Positions 54,313 to 63,690 of a DNA stretch of 64,000 bases are shown here, piece after piece (position 1 is the stretch's first letter; each line of letters starts with the position of its first letter). Under the pieces are notes generated by a model. That model was not told where the DNA came from and did no database searches. It saw nothing but the letters and a program-made list of their open reading frames with translations. Made by a program: the position numbers and the translations under genes. This DNA comes from Afipia sp. P52-10 (GTDB lineage: Bacteria; Pseudomonadota; Alphaproteobacteria; Rhizobiales; Xanthobacteraceae), in assembly GCF_000516555.1 (NCBI RefSeq), contig NZ_AZSJ01000003.1, positions 91,269 to 155,268 of the forward strand, given 5' to 3'.

Positions 54313-54543
54313 TCACTGGTCGTATCCACTCGGCCCGGTGGCGGTGCTGCCGGAGATCATGTCGCCCTGTCCGTCGACGATCACCTCGACCCGATGTCCC
54401 TCATGGATGGCGAGACTGGCCGAAGCGACCGCAGCCTCGAAGGCGGCCTCGCGGGTCGCATACGATCCGGTGACCTTGCCGTCGTGGTCGATGCCCCATT
54501 CGCCCTTGCGAACGGGCAGGACCCGGTAAAGCGCCTGTCCCAT
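54313..54543 (-). CDS. DUF2188-like small protein
   Basis: A 76-residue protein. YRVLPVRKGEWGIDHDGKVTGSYATREAAFEAAVASA resembles DUF2188 domains, a small alpha-beta fold found in stress-related loci. ATG 54541-54543 follows GAGGAGACAGGTG. Convergent with the DUF3175 gene. Confidence 0.7.
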   Translation of the reverse strand: MGQALYRVLPVRKGEWGIDHDGKVTGSYATREAAFEAAVASASLAIHEGHRVEVIVDGQGDMISGSTATGPSGYDQ

Positions 54544-54630
54544 CACCTGTCTCCTCTGATGTTTGAGCCGCGGGTCCGCGAAGGACGGCGGCACGTCACG
54601 TCTGCCGCCGTCCAATCCGCGCGCCGGTTG

Positions 54631-55086
54631 TTACAGCCGGCCGTCCGACTGGGAATGCTCGCCCCCCGGCTGGGATATGCCGGCCAATGCATTGCCGACA
54701 TGCTGCATCTTTCGCGATCCCGCCTCGGCCAGCGCCACGTCTCCCAGCGAAAGAATGCCGACCAGCCGTTTGTCACGGTTGAGAACCGGCAACCTGCGAA
54801 TCTGCTGGTCCGCCATATTGCGGGTGACGTCCTCGATCTCCTGATCCTCGAAGCAGTATTTTACATCCTTGCTCATCACATCCCGCACCGGAATGCTCGG
54901 CCCCTTGCCTGCGGCAATGCCGCGGACCGCGATGTCGCGATCGGAGATCATTCCGACCAGCCGATCATTCTCGCCCACCGGCAGGATGCCGATATCCAAT
55001 TCCGACATGCACTGCGCCGCCATCTGCAGGGATTGTTGTGGATCGACGGTGCAGACGTCGGTCGACATCAGTTCGCTGACACGCAT
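54631..55086 (-). CDS. CBS domain-containing protein
   Basis: A 151-residue protein with two CBS motifs (MSTDVCTVDPQQSLQMAAQCM and MSKDVKYCFEDQEIEDVTRNM), each followed by a LVGMISDRD- or LVGILSLGD-type strand. A pair forms one Bateman module that usually binds adenosine nucleotides. It stands alone, so it may regulate a partner in trans. Confidence 0.92.
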   Translation of the reverse strand: MRVSELMSTDVCTVDPQQSLQMAAQCMSELDIGILPVGENDRLVGMISDRDIAVRGIAAGKGPSIPVRDVMSKDVKYCFEDQEIEDVTRNMADQQIRRLPVLNRDKRLVGILSLGDVALAEAGSRKMQHVGNALAGISQPGGEHSQSDGRL

Positions 55087-55246
55087 GACTTCTCTCCCTT
55101 GCTTCCCGTAGCGAGGTGAACCCGACGATGCGCGGCAAGTTCCTCTCTTGTCTCGCCACGAGGCAAAGACACGTCAGCGCAGATTTCGTTCCTCACGGCT
55201 TTCCGGGATAGATGCCGGAACCGGAGATGACAGGCGACCATAAGCC

Positions 55247-55882
55247 TCAGCCCGCCAGCGCCTCGATTGCCTCCCGGGTCCCGGCGAGCTCGATCTGGAT
55301 GTCCAGCCGCCGCGAATACATCTGCATCAACGCATCGTGACCTTCATCCGACGACGAGCAAACCGCATCGGTGATCAGAACCGTGCGAAAGCCGTAGTCG
55401 ACGGCACTCATGACCGTCGACAAGACACAGACATCCGTTTCGGCGCCGGTCACGATCAGGGTGTTGACGCGCCGGTCCGCCAGCCGCAGCGCCAGCCGGC
55501 CATCTGCGAACGCCGAATAGACGGTTTTGTCGAACAGCTTCGCCGGCGGGATGAACCGTTCCAGCTCGGGAACGAGACGGAGGCAGGACGGGTCGATCCG
55601 CTCGCGCGTGACCACCTGCCATTTGCGGTAGAAGTCCCGCCAGCGGCCGGGCATGTCGTCGGCATGGGCCGGGGGAATGAAGCGGGTAAAGACCGTCCGC
55701 TCGGCCAGCGCCTCGCTGATCCGCACCACGTTCGGAAGCACGCGCTCCATCCACGGCGTCGGCCACGGCCCGTCGGGGCCGAACATCGCCTGCATGTCCA
55801 AGCACAGGTGAACGGCGGCATTCGTCGCGATTGGCTGCAAGTCGCGCGCCCCAAGGCGGTTCAGAGGAAGAACGAAGCTCAA
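55247..55882 (-). CDS. Isochorismatase-like cysteine hydrolase
   Basis: A 211-residue hydrolase of the isochorismatase/nicotinamidase superfamily. The triad is visible as Asp in CLDMQAMFGP, Lys in AKLFDKTVYSAF and Cys in VTGAETDVCVLSTV. Its substrate (amide, N-carbamoyl or isochorismate-like) cannot be assigned from context. Confidence 0.9.
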   Translation of the reverse strand: MSFVLPLNRLGARDLQPIATNAAVHLCLDMQAMFGPDGPWPTPWMERVLPNVVRISEALAERTVFTRFIPPAHADDMPGRWRDFYRKWQVVTRERIDPSCLRLVPELERFIPPAKLFDKTVYSAFADGRLALRLADRRVNTLIVTGAETDVCVLSTVMSAVDYGFRTVLITDAVCSSSDEGHDALMQMYSRRLDIQIELAGTREAIEALAG

Positions 55883-55933
55883 CGCGCGAGCAGCGGAACG
55901 GTTTCAACAAGCGGCGCGCCAGCGCCGTTCCGC

Positions 55934-57900
55934 TCAGGCGCTGGCCCGTTCCGGATCGGCGCCGACGCTCAAGGCTTGGTCGATCGCCTGAACGAGATCC
56001 TTCTCCATGAACGGCTTGGAGAGCTTGGCAAACCGAAGCTGCGACTGAGTCGGAAGCTCGCCATAACCGGTCGCAAGCACGATCCGCACCTGCGGCCATT
56101 CCTGCTGGATCGCCGCCGCGAGCTCAAGTCCGGTCATGTGCGGCATCGCCTGATCCGTCACGACCACGTCCACCGTTTTGCCGGAACGCAGGATATCCAG
56201 CGCCTTGACGGCCGAACTCGCCTCCAAAACCTCGTGGCCGAGCTCCTGCAGCACGGCAACCGTATTCATCAGCACCAGCATGTCGTCGTCGACTGCAAGC
56301 ACGCGAAGCGAGGGCCGCTGTCCCTCGGTGTGCCGGTCAACGCTTCGCTGCACGGACACGCTCGCGTCGGTCGCTGCCGGAAGCCATAGCTCCGCACGCG
56401 TCCCCTTGCCCTTCTCGCTATGCAATCGGAGTTGGCCGCCGGACTGCTCCGCCAAGCCCTTGACCATCGGCAACCCGAGGCCGGTCCCCTTGCCGATCCC
56501 TTTGGTGGTAAAGAACGGCTCCATTGCCTTTCGGAGCGTGACCTCATCCATCCCTTCGCCTTGGTCGATGACCGACAGGCAGACATAGGTGCCGGGCTTC
56601 AGCACTCCGTCATCCTTGCCAACGACCACCTCACATCCATCGATGACAAGCTCGCCGCCCTCCGGCATTGCATCGCGCGCATTCATGGCGAGATTCATCA
56701 ACGCCATCTCGATCTGGTTGGTATCGGCGATCACGCACGGAAGCTGATCCGACACCCGGTTCTCGAAATAGACGCGCGGACCGAGGGAGGGTTGCAGCAA
56801 GGGGGTCATGTTATCGATCAGCGACCGGACCGCGATCGGCTCCGGCTTCAGGTTCTGACGCCGCGCAAACGCCAGCATGCGCTGTGTCAGCGCCGAACAC
56901 GCTTGGCGCCTTCGAGCGCATTCACGAGCAAGGGCCTGATCCGGGTGTCATCGCTTGGCAGCCGCTTCAGGGCGCGTTCCAGACTGCCCATGACCGCCGC
57001 AAGCAGGTTGTTGAAATCATGCGCGACGCCGCCGGTGAGCTGGCCGATCGCCTCCATCTTCTGCGATTGGAACAGCGCCTCACGGGCCTGCTCGAGCGCA
57101 CGCTCCGCATCCCGTCGCTCGGTGATATCTCGCGAGACCTTGGCGAAGCCGAGCAGCGACCCGTCATCCGCCCAGATCGGATCAATGACGACACTGGCCC
57201 AGAACTGCGTGCCGTCCTTGCGGACGCGCCATCCCTCGCCGCGATACCGTCCATCCTCCCGCGCCATCCGCAAGGCGTTGTCCGGCACGCCGTTGGCGCG
57301 ATCGGCCTCCGTATAGAACTGCGAGAAGTGCTGGCCGACGATCTCGTCCGGTTCATAACCCTTGATGCGCTGAGCGCCGACATTCCAGTTGGAGACGTAT
57401 CCATCCTTGTCCAGCATGAAGATCGCATAGTCGGTGACACCCTGCACCAGCAGGCGGAACTGCTGCTCGCTGGTGCGCAGCGCCTCCTCGGTCCGCTTGC
57501 GTTCCGTGAGATCCCGCGAGACCTTGGCGTAACCGGCGAGCACACCATCCGTCTCATAGACCGGCTCGATGACGGTGTTGGCCCAGAAGCAGGTGCCGTC
57601 CTTGCGAACCTGCCAACCGTCGTTCTCGAACCTGCCACGGCGGCGGGCCATGTCGAGGGCGCGTGCGGGCAACCCGCTTTGCTGGTCCTGCTGGGTATAA
57701 AAGACGGAGACGTGCTGGCCGATGATCTCCGGCGCGGAGTACAATTTGCTGCGCTGGGCGCCTGCGTTCCAACTGACTACCCGCCCCTCGGGGTCGAGCA
57801 TGCAAATCGCGTAACCGGCAATGTTTTCAAGCAACAGCCGAGAGTATCCCTCGTCCTGCAAGCGCGACGAGGCTACAAATCGCTTCATGAGAGTCATCAT
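55934..57900 (-). pseudogene. Hybrid sensor histidine kinase split by a one-base frameshift
   Basis: The N-terminal frame (57900 to a TGA at 56887) encodes two PAS domains with PAC tails (each ending VSRDLTERK or VSRDITERR) and a HisKA phosphoacceptor helix (AIGQLTGGVAHDFNNLLAAV). The second frame (56878-55934) starts at MLAFARRQNLKPEP and encodes HATPase_c and a C-terminal receiver domain (VVVTDQAMPHMTG). Adding one G near 56898 joins them as KRGSALTQRMLAFARRQ, the normal sequence at this junction. So a deletion, or a sequencing error, breaks kinase from ATPase. Start at 57900 is tentative; ATGs at 57897 and 57888 are alternatives. Confidence 0.85.
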
Positions 57901-58106
57901 TGCCCAACATACCAACCAATCCGGCTCGGTTGGCGTAACGATTGATCGGCACGCGTGTTCCGCCGCGCCAGACACAATTATGGTGCTGGCGTGAACTCGT
58001 GGCCTCTACTCGACCATAGCAAGGATTTGAAGCCAAGACGTGCGGCGAATTGTGCGCCGCAGAATGGTTCGCACCGTCGCGCGGGTCGAATCCGATCGTC
58101 GCGCTG

Positions 58107-58544
58107 CTAGCGCCAGCCGGCTCCCATCTCGGTATCGATCGCGACCGGGACAGCCGCCATTCGGCGCGGACTTTGCACCGGATGAGGAGGAGGCGCCGCG
58201 GCCGTCCTCAAGGAGGCCGGTCGCGAAGACGTTGTCCTCGCAATGCGGCTGGTGTTGCGGACGACGCGGACGGTCTGGTGCGAGGCTTCCGGCGCCTTCG
58301 CCATTGCGTCCCTCACCGTCGGCGACACGGCGTCGGTCGATGCTGGCCGCTGCTGCAGCGTTCCCGAGAAATCCGCGAACGTGGTGGGACCCGCCGTCTT
58401 CTGACCGCCGTGATCAGCTTTGACGCGGATATCGTAACGGATCGATTCCGAACCGGCAGGGCGCGGTGGTAGATAGTGACCGACAGCCAGCATCACCGCG
58501 AGGAGGATCGCCCCGACATATGAGAAGTACTGGACCAGCGGCAT
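58107..58544 (-). CDS. Hypothetical single-membrane-segment protein
   Basis: A 145-residue protein with one N-terminal hydrophobic segment (YFSYVGAILLAVMLAVGHYL) and a long polar, probably disordered Ser/Arg/Pro tail. This layout is common in Bradyrhizobium relatives. I chose MPLVQYF as start; the ribosome site is weak. Function unknown. Confidence 0.6.
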   Translation of the reverse strand: MPLVQYFSYVGAILLAVMLAVGHYLPPRPAGSESIRYDIRVKADHGGQKTAGPTTFADFSGTLQQRPASTDAVSPTVRDAMAKAPEASHQTVRVVRNTSRIARTTSSRPASLRTAAAPPPHPVQSPRRMAAVPVAIDTEMGAGWR

Positions 58545-58725
58545 CGGATACTCACACACCTGATCGCGCCGCCGTGATCGCAAAACCATCGTGCGACGCG
58601 CCAGTGCTCAAGCAACACGCAACGCACGCGGATGTTCCACCCGCGTCGTTGTCATATGGTTAAGTAGGGAGCGGCGTCGCCGAAAAAAGAGGGTGCGACA
58701 ACGAAGAATAGTAAACGCCAACGCG

Positions 58726-58827
58726 CTAGACCGCGAGCACAGCAAACGTCAGAGCCGCGGCAATCACCGCGACGCCTGCCACGATCAGAAAGACGAAGAG
58801 CTTTCCCACAGCTCCCCCACCCCGCAT
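58726..58827 (-). CDS. 33-residue single-transmembrane peptide
   Basis: A short frame from ATG 58825-58827 to TAG 58726-58728 encodes a nearly pure membrane helix (LFVFLIVAGVAVIAAALTFAVLAV) after a short glycine-rich lead. A GTG six codons in follows GGGGGAG and would give 27 residues. It is likely an authentic small membrane protein. Confidence 0.6.
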   Translation of the reverse strand: MRGGGAVGKLFVFLIVAGVAVIAAALTFAVLAV

Positions 58828-58844
58828 CACACCGCTTCGGTCCG

Positions 58845-59105
58845 TCAGTCGATCCTGATGACCGGAAAGTCGGACTTGCCTTCATCAGCCTGCGCTCTGT
58901 CGTAGGCCGAGATCGCGAGATTCGCCAGACGGATCTTGTGGCGCTCTCCGCGATCGAGCAACCGCATGATCTCGGTCGCGAGCAACGCTTGCGCGATCAT
59001 TTCATCCTCGATCGTGTAGGTCGCACGCACAAAGCTCCATGCGATGTCGAAGGCCTCTTCTGCCGCCTGCTCGTTCAGATACTGAAAAGCCGACCACGCA
59101 TACAT
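58845..59105 (-). CDS. Conserved hypothetical protein
   Basis: An 86-residue helical protein (YLNEQAAEEAFDIAWSFVRATYTIEDEMIAQALLATEIMRLLDRGERHKIRLAN). No motif recognised. It lies 17 bases upstream of the tiny membrane-peptide gene on the same strand, so they may form a transcript. Function unknown. Confidence 0.7.
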   Translation of the reverse strand: MYAWSAFQYLNEQAAEEAFDIAWSFVRATYTIEDEMIAQALLATEIMRLLDRGERHKIRLANLAISAYDRAQADEGKSDFPVIRID

Positions 59106-59193
59106 GACAATCTCCCGTCCTCCGCCGGATTAAATGTCCCGACATCACAATGTTCCGGTGCTTGTTCGATAAAGGTCCGCCCATCGGCGACGC

Positions 59194-61062
59194 ATGGAAC
59201 CGAAATGGCTGTTGGTGACTTTGACAATCCCGCGGGGAAACCCGCCGTTTACCGGGAAACACGCTGTGGTCGTTCCTGCGGGCTTTGCTTTCACCAATCT
59301 TCTTGTCGGAGCCGTCGTCGTCGCCTCGCTGTATCTGGCGCGGGAAATTCTGATCCCGATCGTTCTTGCGGTCCTGCTCACCTTCGTCCTCAGCCCGCTC
59401 GTCACGCTGCTGCAGCGCTGGCGCTGTCCGAGAACGGTCGCCATCCTCTTCGCGGTCACGTTCGCGCTCGCGGTGATCCTCAGCCTGGGCGGCATGGTCG
59501 CGACCCAGGTCAATCAGCTCGCCGGCGAGTTGCCGCAGTATCAAGCGACGTTGCGGGAGAAGGCGCAGAAGCTGCGGGAGATGATCGGCGGACCGGGCAT
59601 CCTGCAGAACGCCACCGTGCTGCTGAACGACCTCGGCCATGAACTGGATAAACCCGACCGGCCGGCAGACGTGCGGGAGCTCGCGCCCAGTGCGACACCG
59701 ATTCCGGTCGAAATCCATCAACCCGTTCCCGGCGTCTATCAGCGGCTTGTGACCGTCGTCAGCCCGCTGGTGTCGCCGCTGGCCACCACCGGTGTCGTGC
59801 TCCTGTTCACCATCTTCTTCCTGTTTCAACGCGAGGATCTGCGTAACCGCTTCGTCCGCGTCGCAGGCGCCCACGATATCGATCGAACCACAGTCGCTCT
59901 GAACGATGCCGGCAGCCGGCTGCAGCGGCTGTTTGCCACCCAGCTCGCACTGAACGCCGGATTCGGCATCATCATCGGCACGGGCCTTGCCTTGATTGGC
60001 GTGCCGAATGCGCCGCTCTGGGGCCTGCTCGCGATGATCCTGCGGTTTGTGCCGTATATCGGCGCGCTGCTCTCAGCCCTCTTGCCCTTGGCGCTGGCGG
60101 CAGCGGTCGGCTCGTGGTCGATGGTGCTGGCGACGCTGCTGCTGTTTTTGGTCGTCGAGCCGATCATCGGCCAGATCATCGAACCGCTCGTCTACGGACA
60201 GAGCTCGGGTCTGTCGCCGGTGGCTGTCGTCGTTTCGGCGGCGTTCTGGACCTGGCTCTGGGGTCCGCTCGGCTTGCTCGTCTCGACACCCTTGACGATC
60301 TGCCTCGTGGTGCTCTCGCGCCATGTCGAACGGCTGAAGTTCATCGACATCATGCTAGGCGACGAGCCGCCGCTGACGCCGCAGCAGATGATCTATCAGC
60401 GCATGCTGGCGGACGATCCGGTGGAGGCCTCCGAGCTGGCGACACGGACGCTGAAGAAGATGCCGCTGCTGCGCTACTATGATGACGTGCTTGTCGGCGC
60501 TTTGCGACTTGCCGAGAGCGACATGGCGCGCGGACGCCTCGACAGCAAGCGGCTCGAGAACATCCTCGATTGCGTGAGGGAAGTGGTCGACGATCTCGCC
60601 GGCCGCGACGATCCAGAACCCATGCCGGACATGCCCGCCCGCAACGCACGATCGTCGAAGGTCGTGCGATTGCCTGATCGCGATGCAGCCGGCGTCGCGG
60701 TCATCCTGCCCGGGCGGAGCAAGCTCGATGCCGCAGCCGTCGCAATCGTCGCCGATGTTCTGCGGCGGCAAGGGCTGGTCGTCCGTCCTTCGGAAAACAT
60801 CACGCCGGAGCTCACGGATCTCAGCGACGCCGATGTGGTCTGCGTCTGCCACCTCTCGCCGTTCAATCCATCGCTGATGCGCTACACAGCGCGGCGCCTG
60901 GCACGAACCGCCGAGACGGCTCGGCTGCTGATGATCTCGCTGGGCTCGCCGAACGACGAAACACAGGCAGCGGAAGCGTCGCTCGACAACATCACCTCGC
61001 TGCACATGCTGGTCGAGCGGGTGAAGCGGCTCGATCCGCCGCCGGCGCAGGCCGCTCCCTAG
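59194..61062 (+). CDS. AI-2E family transporter with long cytoplasmic extension
   Basis: A 622-residue protein. Residues about 25-385 form an eight-helix AI-2E/PerM-type permease (VPYIGALLSALLPLALAAAVGSWS; LVVEPIIGQIIEPLVYGQSSGLSPVAVVVSAAFWTWLWGPLGLLVSTPLTICLVV). A further 235 residues are cytoplasmic. They end in an alpha/beta-like module (VAVILPGRSKLDAAAVAIVADVLRRQGL; DADVVCVC). The transported compound is unknown, and the tail may be regulatory. Confidence 0.88.
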   Translation: MEPKWLLVTLTIPRGNPPFTGKHAVVVPAGFAFTNLLVGAVVVASLYLAREILIPIVLAVLLTFVLSPLVTLLQRWRCPRTVAILFAVTFALAVILSLGGMVATQVNQLAGELPQYQATLREKAQKLREMIGGPGILQNATVLLNDLGHELDKPDRPADVRELAPSATPIPVEIHQPVPGVYQRLVTVVSPLVSPLATTGVVLLFTIFFLFQREDLRNRFVRVAGAHDIDRTTVALNDAGSRLQRLFATQLALNAGFGIIIGTGLALIGVPNAPLWGLLAMILRFVPYIGALLSALLPLALAAAVGSWSMVLATLLLFLVVEPIIGQIIEPLVYGQSSGLSPVAVVVSAAFWTWLWGPLGLLVSTPLTICLVVLSRHVERLKFIDIMLGDEPPLTPQQMIYQRMLADDPVEASELATRTLKKMPLLRYYDDVLVGALRLAESDMARGRLDSKRLENILDCVREVVDDLAGRDDPEPMPDMPARNARSSKVVRLPDRDAAGVAVILPGRSKLDAAAVAIVADVLRRQGLVVRPSENITPELTDLSDADVVCVCHLSPFNPSLMRYTARRLARTAETARLLMISLGSPNDETQAAEASLDNITSLHMLVERVKRLDPPPAQAAP

Positions 61063-61091
61063 ACCGGACGTTCCTAGTCTAGCCCGGACGT

Positions 61092-62087
61092 TTACGTCCG
61101 CTGCCGTCTTGCCGCGCCAGGCTTTGCACGCACGCGACGCACGGAAACCGGTTTTGTCGCCGGCCGGGCCTGGTCCGCCGCCGCGCCGACGACCGGAGCC
61201 AGCGCCGTCTCGATGAAGCGCTGCTCGGCTGCGGAGAGCATATGGCTGCGGCGCTGCACCAGATAGACGGTGCGATCGACGGTCGGATCGTGGAGCGGCC
61301 GGAACGCAAGGATGGAGCGGTATTCGCGTGGCACCGCCATCAGCGGCATCACCGTCACGCCGATCCCCTCCTCCACCATCGCCACCAGGATCGCGGCCTT
61401 GTTCGTCCGATATTGCGAACTCGTCAGCGTCGGGGTCAGATGCGGATGCTGGGCGAGCACCGTGCGGATGCAGTCATCGTTGCCGGAATCGAGCACGTTA
61501 TAGCCCGCAAGGTCCGGCCAGCTCAGCCGGCCCCGCCGCATCGCCAACGGATGGTCGCGACGGCAGACGAGCCCGATCCCCTCGGCTTGCAGCTTGCGAA
61601 CCGCGAGGTCGGGAGCAGGCTTCAACTGGCCGGCAAAGCCGAAATTGGCTTCGTTCTCGCGCACACGGCGGTACACGCCCGGAGAGTCCTCTACGGTGAT
61701 CTCGACGCTGACCAGTGGATACGTCCGCGCGAAATGCGACACCGTCCGCGGCAGCCATTCGGCAGCCACTGACGGAAGCGACGCCACCGCGACCCGACCA
61801 CGCTGGCTGTCGGCATGGGCCTGCATGTTGGTGAGCGCCGCCTCGAATTCCGACAACAGCCGCCGCGCCGTCGGCAGGAACTCGCGACCGGCAAACGTCA
61901 GGAGCACCTTGCGCGTGGTGCGGTTGAATACCGCGAGGCCCAGACACTCTTCGAGCTGGCGGATGCAGATGGTCAGCGCCGGTTGCGACAGACCGAGGTG
62001 ATCTGCCGCCCGCGTGAAGCTGCCGTGCTGGGCAATCGCGAGGAATGCCCGGATATGCCGCATGTTGACGGCAAGCGGAATGTCCAT
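61092..62087 (-). CDS. LysR family transcriptional regulator
   Basis: A 331-residue LysR-type regulator. The winged helix covers residues 8-68 (RHIRAFLAIAQHGSFTRAADHLGLSQPALTICIRQLEE), followed by an effector domain and an Arg/Ala/Lys-rich tail of about 35 residues. It is divergent from the ABM-RidA genes, its likely target. It is convergent with the AI-2E gene, with 29 bases between. Confidence 0.92.
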   Translation of the reverse strand: MDIPLAVNMRHIRAFLAIAQHGSFTRAADHLGLSQPALTICIRQLEECLGLAVFNRTTRKVLLTFAGREFLPTARRLLSEFEAALTNMQAHADSQRGRVAVASLPSVAAEWLPRTVSHFARTYPLVSVEITVEDSPGVYRRVRENEANFGFAGQLKPAPDLAVRKLQAEGIGLVCRRDHPLAMRRGRLSWPDLAGYNVLDSGNDDCIRTVLAQHPHLTPTLTSSQYRTNKAAILVAMVEEGIGVTVMPLMAVPREYRSILAFRPLHDPTVDRTVYLVQRRSHMLSAAEQRFIETALAPVVGAAADQARPATKPVSVRRVRAKPGAARRQRT

Positions 62088-62112
62088 CGTCCCGTCACCT
62101 CATCCTGGAGCT

Positions 62113-62135
62113 ATTGATAAATTACACCAATCAAT
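62113..62135. promoter_or_regulatory. Candidate LysR operator upstream of ABM-RidA genes
   Basis: The dyad ATTGA-N13-TCAAT spans 62113-62135 in the 149-base divergent region and includes a T-N11-A pattern. It is the clearest symmetrical element there. Confidence 0.45.
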
Positions 62136-62236
62136 CATTTTCGATAATAAATTTTACTTCGGCCCGCGCGGCCGTACGCTTGCTTACAAGCCGGAGACAG
62201 CAACAGACGACCGGCGCGCACGGACAAGGACAGACC

Positions 62237-62542
62237 ATGGCTGAAGCCCCTCATATCGCGATCATCATCGAATACGACGTGCCGGAGCAAAACCGGACGC
62301 TGTTCATGGAGCGGCTGCTGGAAAACTGCGAGGCGACGCTGAAGGACGACGGCTGCCTGCGCATGGAGGTCTCGCAGCCAATCGGCGGCGACGGACGTGT
62401 GGTGTTCCTGACCGAGCGCTGGCGCGACCAAGCCTCGATCGACAAGCATCGCTCCCAGCCGGGCCACGATCAACAGCATGAGCGGGTCGACAGCTTGCTG
62501 ACGGGAAAGCGTGTCGCTAAGTGTCACATCCTCAACGGCTGA
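62237..62542 (+). CDS. Antibiotic biosynthesis monooxygenase (ABM) domain protein
   Basis: A 101-residue ferredoxin-like ABM-family protein (HIAIIIEYDVPEQNRTLFMERLLENCEATLKDDGCLRMEV; VVFLTERWRDQASIDKHRSQPGH). Members act as cofactor-free monooxygenases or quinol/haem enzymes. It leads a two-gene operon with RidA at 62561 under LysR control. Confidence 0.85.
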   Translation: MAEAPHIAIIIEYDVPEQNRTLFMERLLENCEATLKDDGCLRMEVSQPIGGDGRVVFLTERWRDQASIDKHRSQPGHDQQHERVDSLLTGKRVAKCHILNG

Positions 62543-62560
62543 CACTCACCCACGAAAGGC

Positions 62561-62917
62561 ATGGCAGTGATCACACGACACGAACCGTCATCAATTCTCC
62601 ATGGCGTTGTCCGGCATGGAAACACGCTCTATCTGGCTGGCGTCGTCGCCGAAGACCTGTCGCAGGACATGGCGGGCCAGGCCGCCCAGGTGTTCGCCGA
62701 GATCGACGAGTTGCTCAACAAGCACGGCTCCGACAAGGAGCACATCCTCGCCGCAACGATCTACGTCACCGACATTGCCGAGAAGGCGGCGATGAACCCG
62801 GTCTGGACCAAATGGCTGCCGAGCCATGCTCTGCCGGCGCGGGCCACCATCGGCATCAATGATCTCGGCCCGGGCGTGAAGATCGAAGTCGTGGTTACGG
62901 CTGCGGTGAAGGGCTAA
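62561..62917 (+). CDS. RidA family protein
   Basis: A 118-residue RidA/YjgF-family protein. LYLAGVVAEDLSQDMAGQAAQVFAEIDELLNKHGSDKEHILAATIYVTDI and the family end region ARATIGINDLGPGVKIEVVVTA, carrying the usual arginine, are present. RidA proteins deaminate reactive enamines/imines, or act in specific catabolic steps when clustered with oxygenases as here. Confidence 0.9.
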   Translation: MAVITRHEPSSILHGVVRHGNTLYLAGVVAEDLSQDMAGQAAQVFAEIDELLNKHGSDKEHILAATIYVTDIAEKAAMNPVWTKWLPSHALPARATIGINDLGPGVKIEVVVTAAVKG

Positions 62918-62988
62918 AGGCGCTCACGTCACGTCTCCCGCGATAGCGGGAGACGCGGCGGCTAAGCGTGACGGCCGCGGGAACGGCC

Positions 62989-63690
62989 TCACAAGAACCG
63001 GGTCGGCGCGATGATCGTGCGCCACATATGCGCCGACGGCGAGTGGTCGTAGCCGAGGCCTTCCGCAGGCTGGCGGAAGTTGCGGCCGATGATGTCGGTG
63101 AATGCCTCGATCTCGATGGGCTTGTTCGGATCGAACGCGTAGAGGTCGTTCAGCGTCACCAGCCGCGCGGTCATGTACCATTTGTGGTTGCGGGCGTAGT
63201 CATAGGCCTCGCACATCACCTTCGACGGTTTGAAATCCTTGCCGAAGTAACGGATGTAGGCGTCCGGATAGCCGTAGCCGACCGACTCGTCGGGAAAGAA
63301 CCGCAGCGCCTGATGATAGCGGATCGCCCAGGCGACCTCCTCGTCCACATAGGGCTCGACCAGTTGCGCGCCCCAGTAGCCATGGTCGGCCTGGATGAAC
63401 CCGACCACCGAGATGTCGTGCAGCAGGCAGGCCATCACCACCTTCTCGTCGCATCCCTTCTCCCGCGCCAGCGCCGCGCTCTGCAACAGATGCTGCTTCG
63501 CCGGGCTGAAGCGAAGGCGGAAGAAATCGACCAGCGTCGGCTTCTCCGGCATCTTCTGCAGCCGCGGGTCTTCCTCCATCAACAGCACCTCGCCGGGCTT
63601 GGTCTGCGGCAACTGCGACTGGGTGGGATCGATCTCGCCTGAGGTGTAGATCACGGACTTGACGGCGACCTTGCCGAGTTCTTCCGCCAT
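62989..63690 (-). CDS. HD domain-containing protein
   Basis: A 233-residue protein with an HD fold: QHLLQSA, CLLHDIS, DHGYWGAQLVEPYV and RYHQALRFF supply spaced His/Asp ligands. Such folds serve as phosphohydrolases or di-iron oxygenases, and the substrate is unknown. The ATG at 63690 has a weak ribosome site. The reading frame continues upstream, through an in-frame TAG at 63727-63729, to a well-placed ATG at 63822. The current start may therefore be a reinitiation site in a damaged gene. Confidence 0.75.
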   Translation of the reverse strand: MAEELGKVAVKSVIYTSGEIDPTQSQLPQTKPGEVLLMEEDPRLQKMPEKPTLVDFFRLRFSPAKQHLLQSAALAREKGCDEKVVMACLLHDISVVGFIQADHGYWGAQLVEPYVDEEVAWAIRYHQALRFFPDESVGYGYPDAYIRYFGKDFKPSKVMCEAYDYARNHKWYMTARLVTLNDLYAFDPNKPIEIEAFTDIIGRNFRQPAEGLGYDHSPSAHMWRTIIAPTRFL

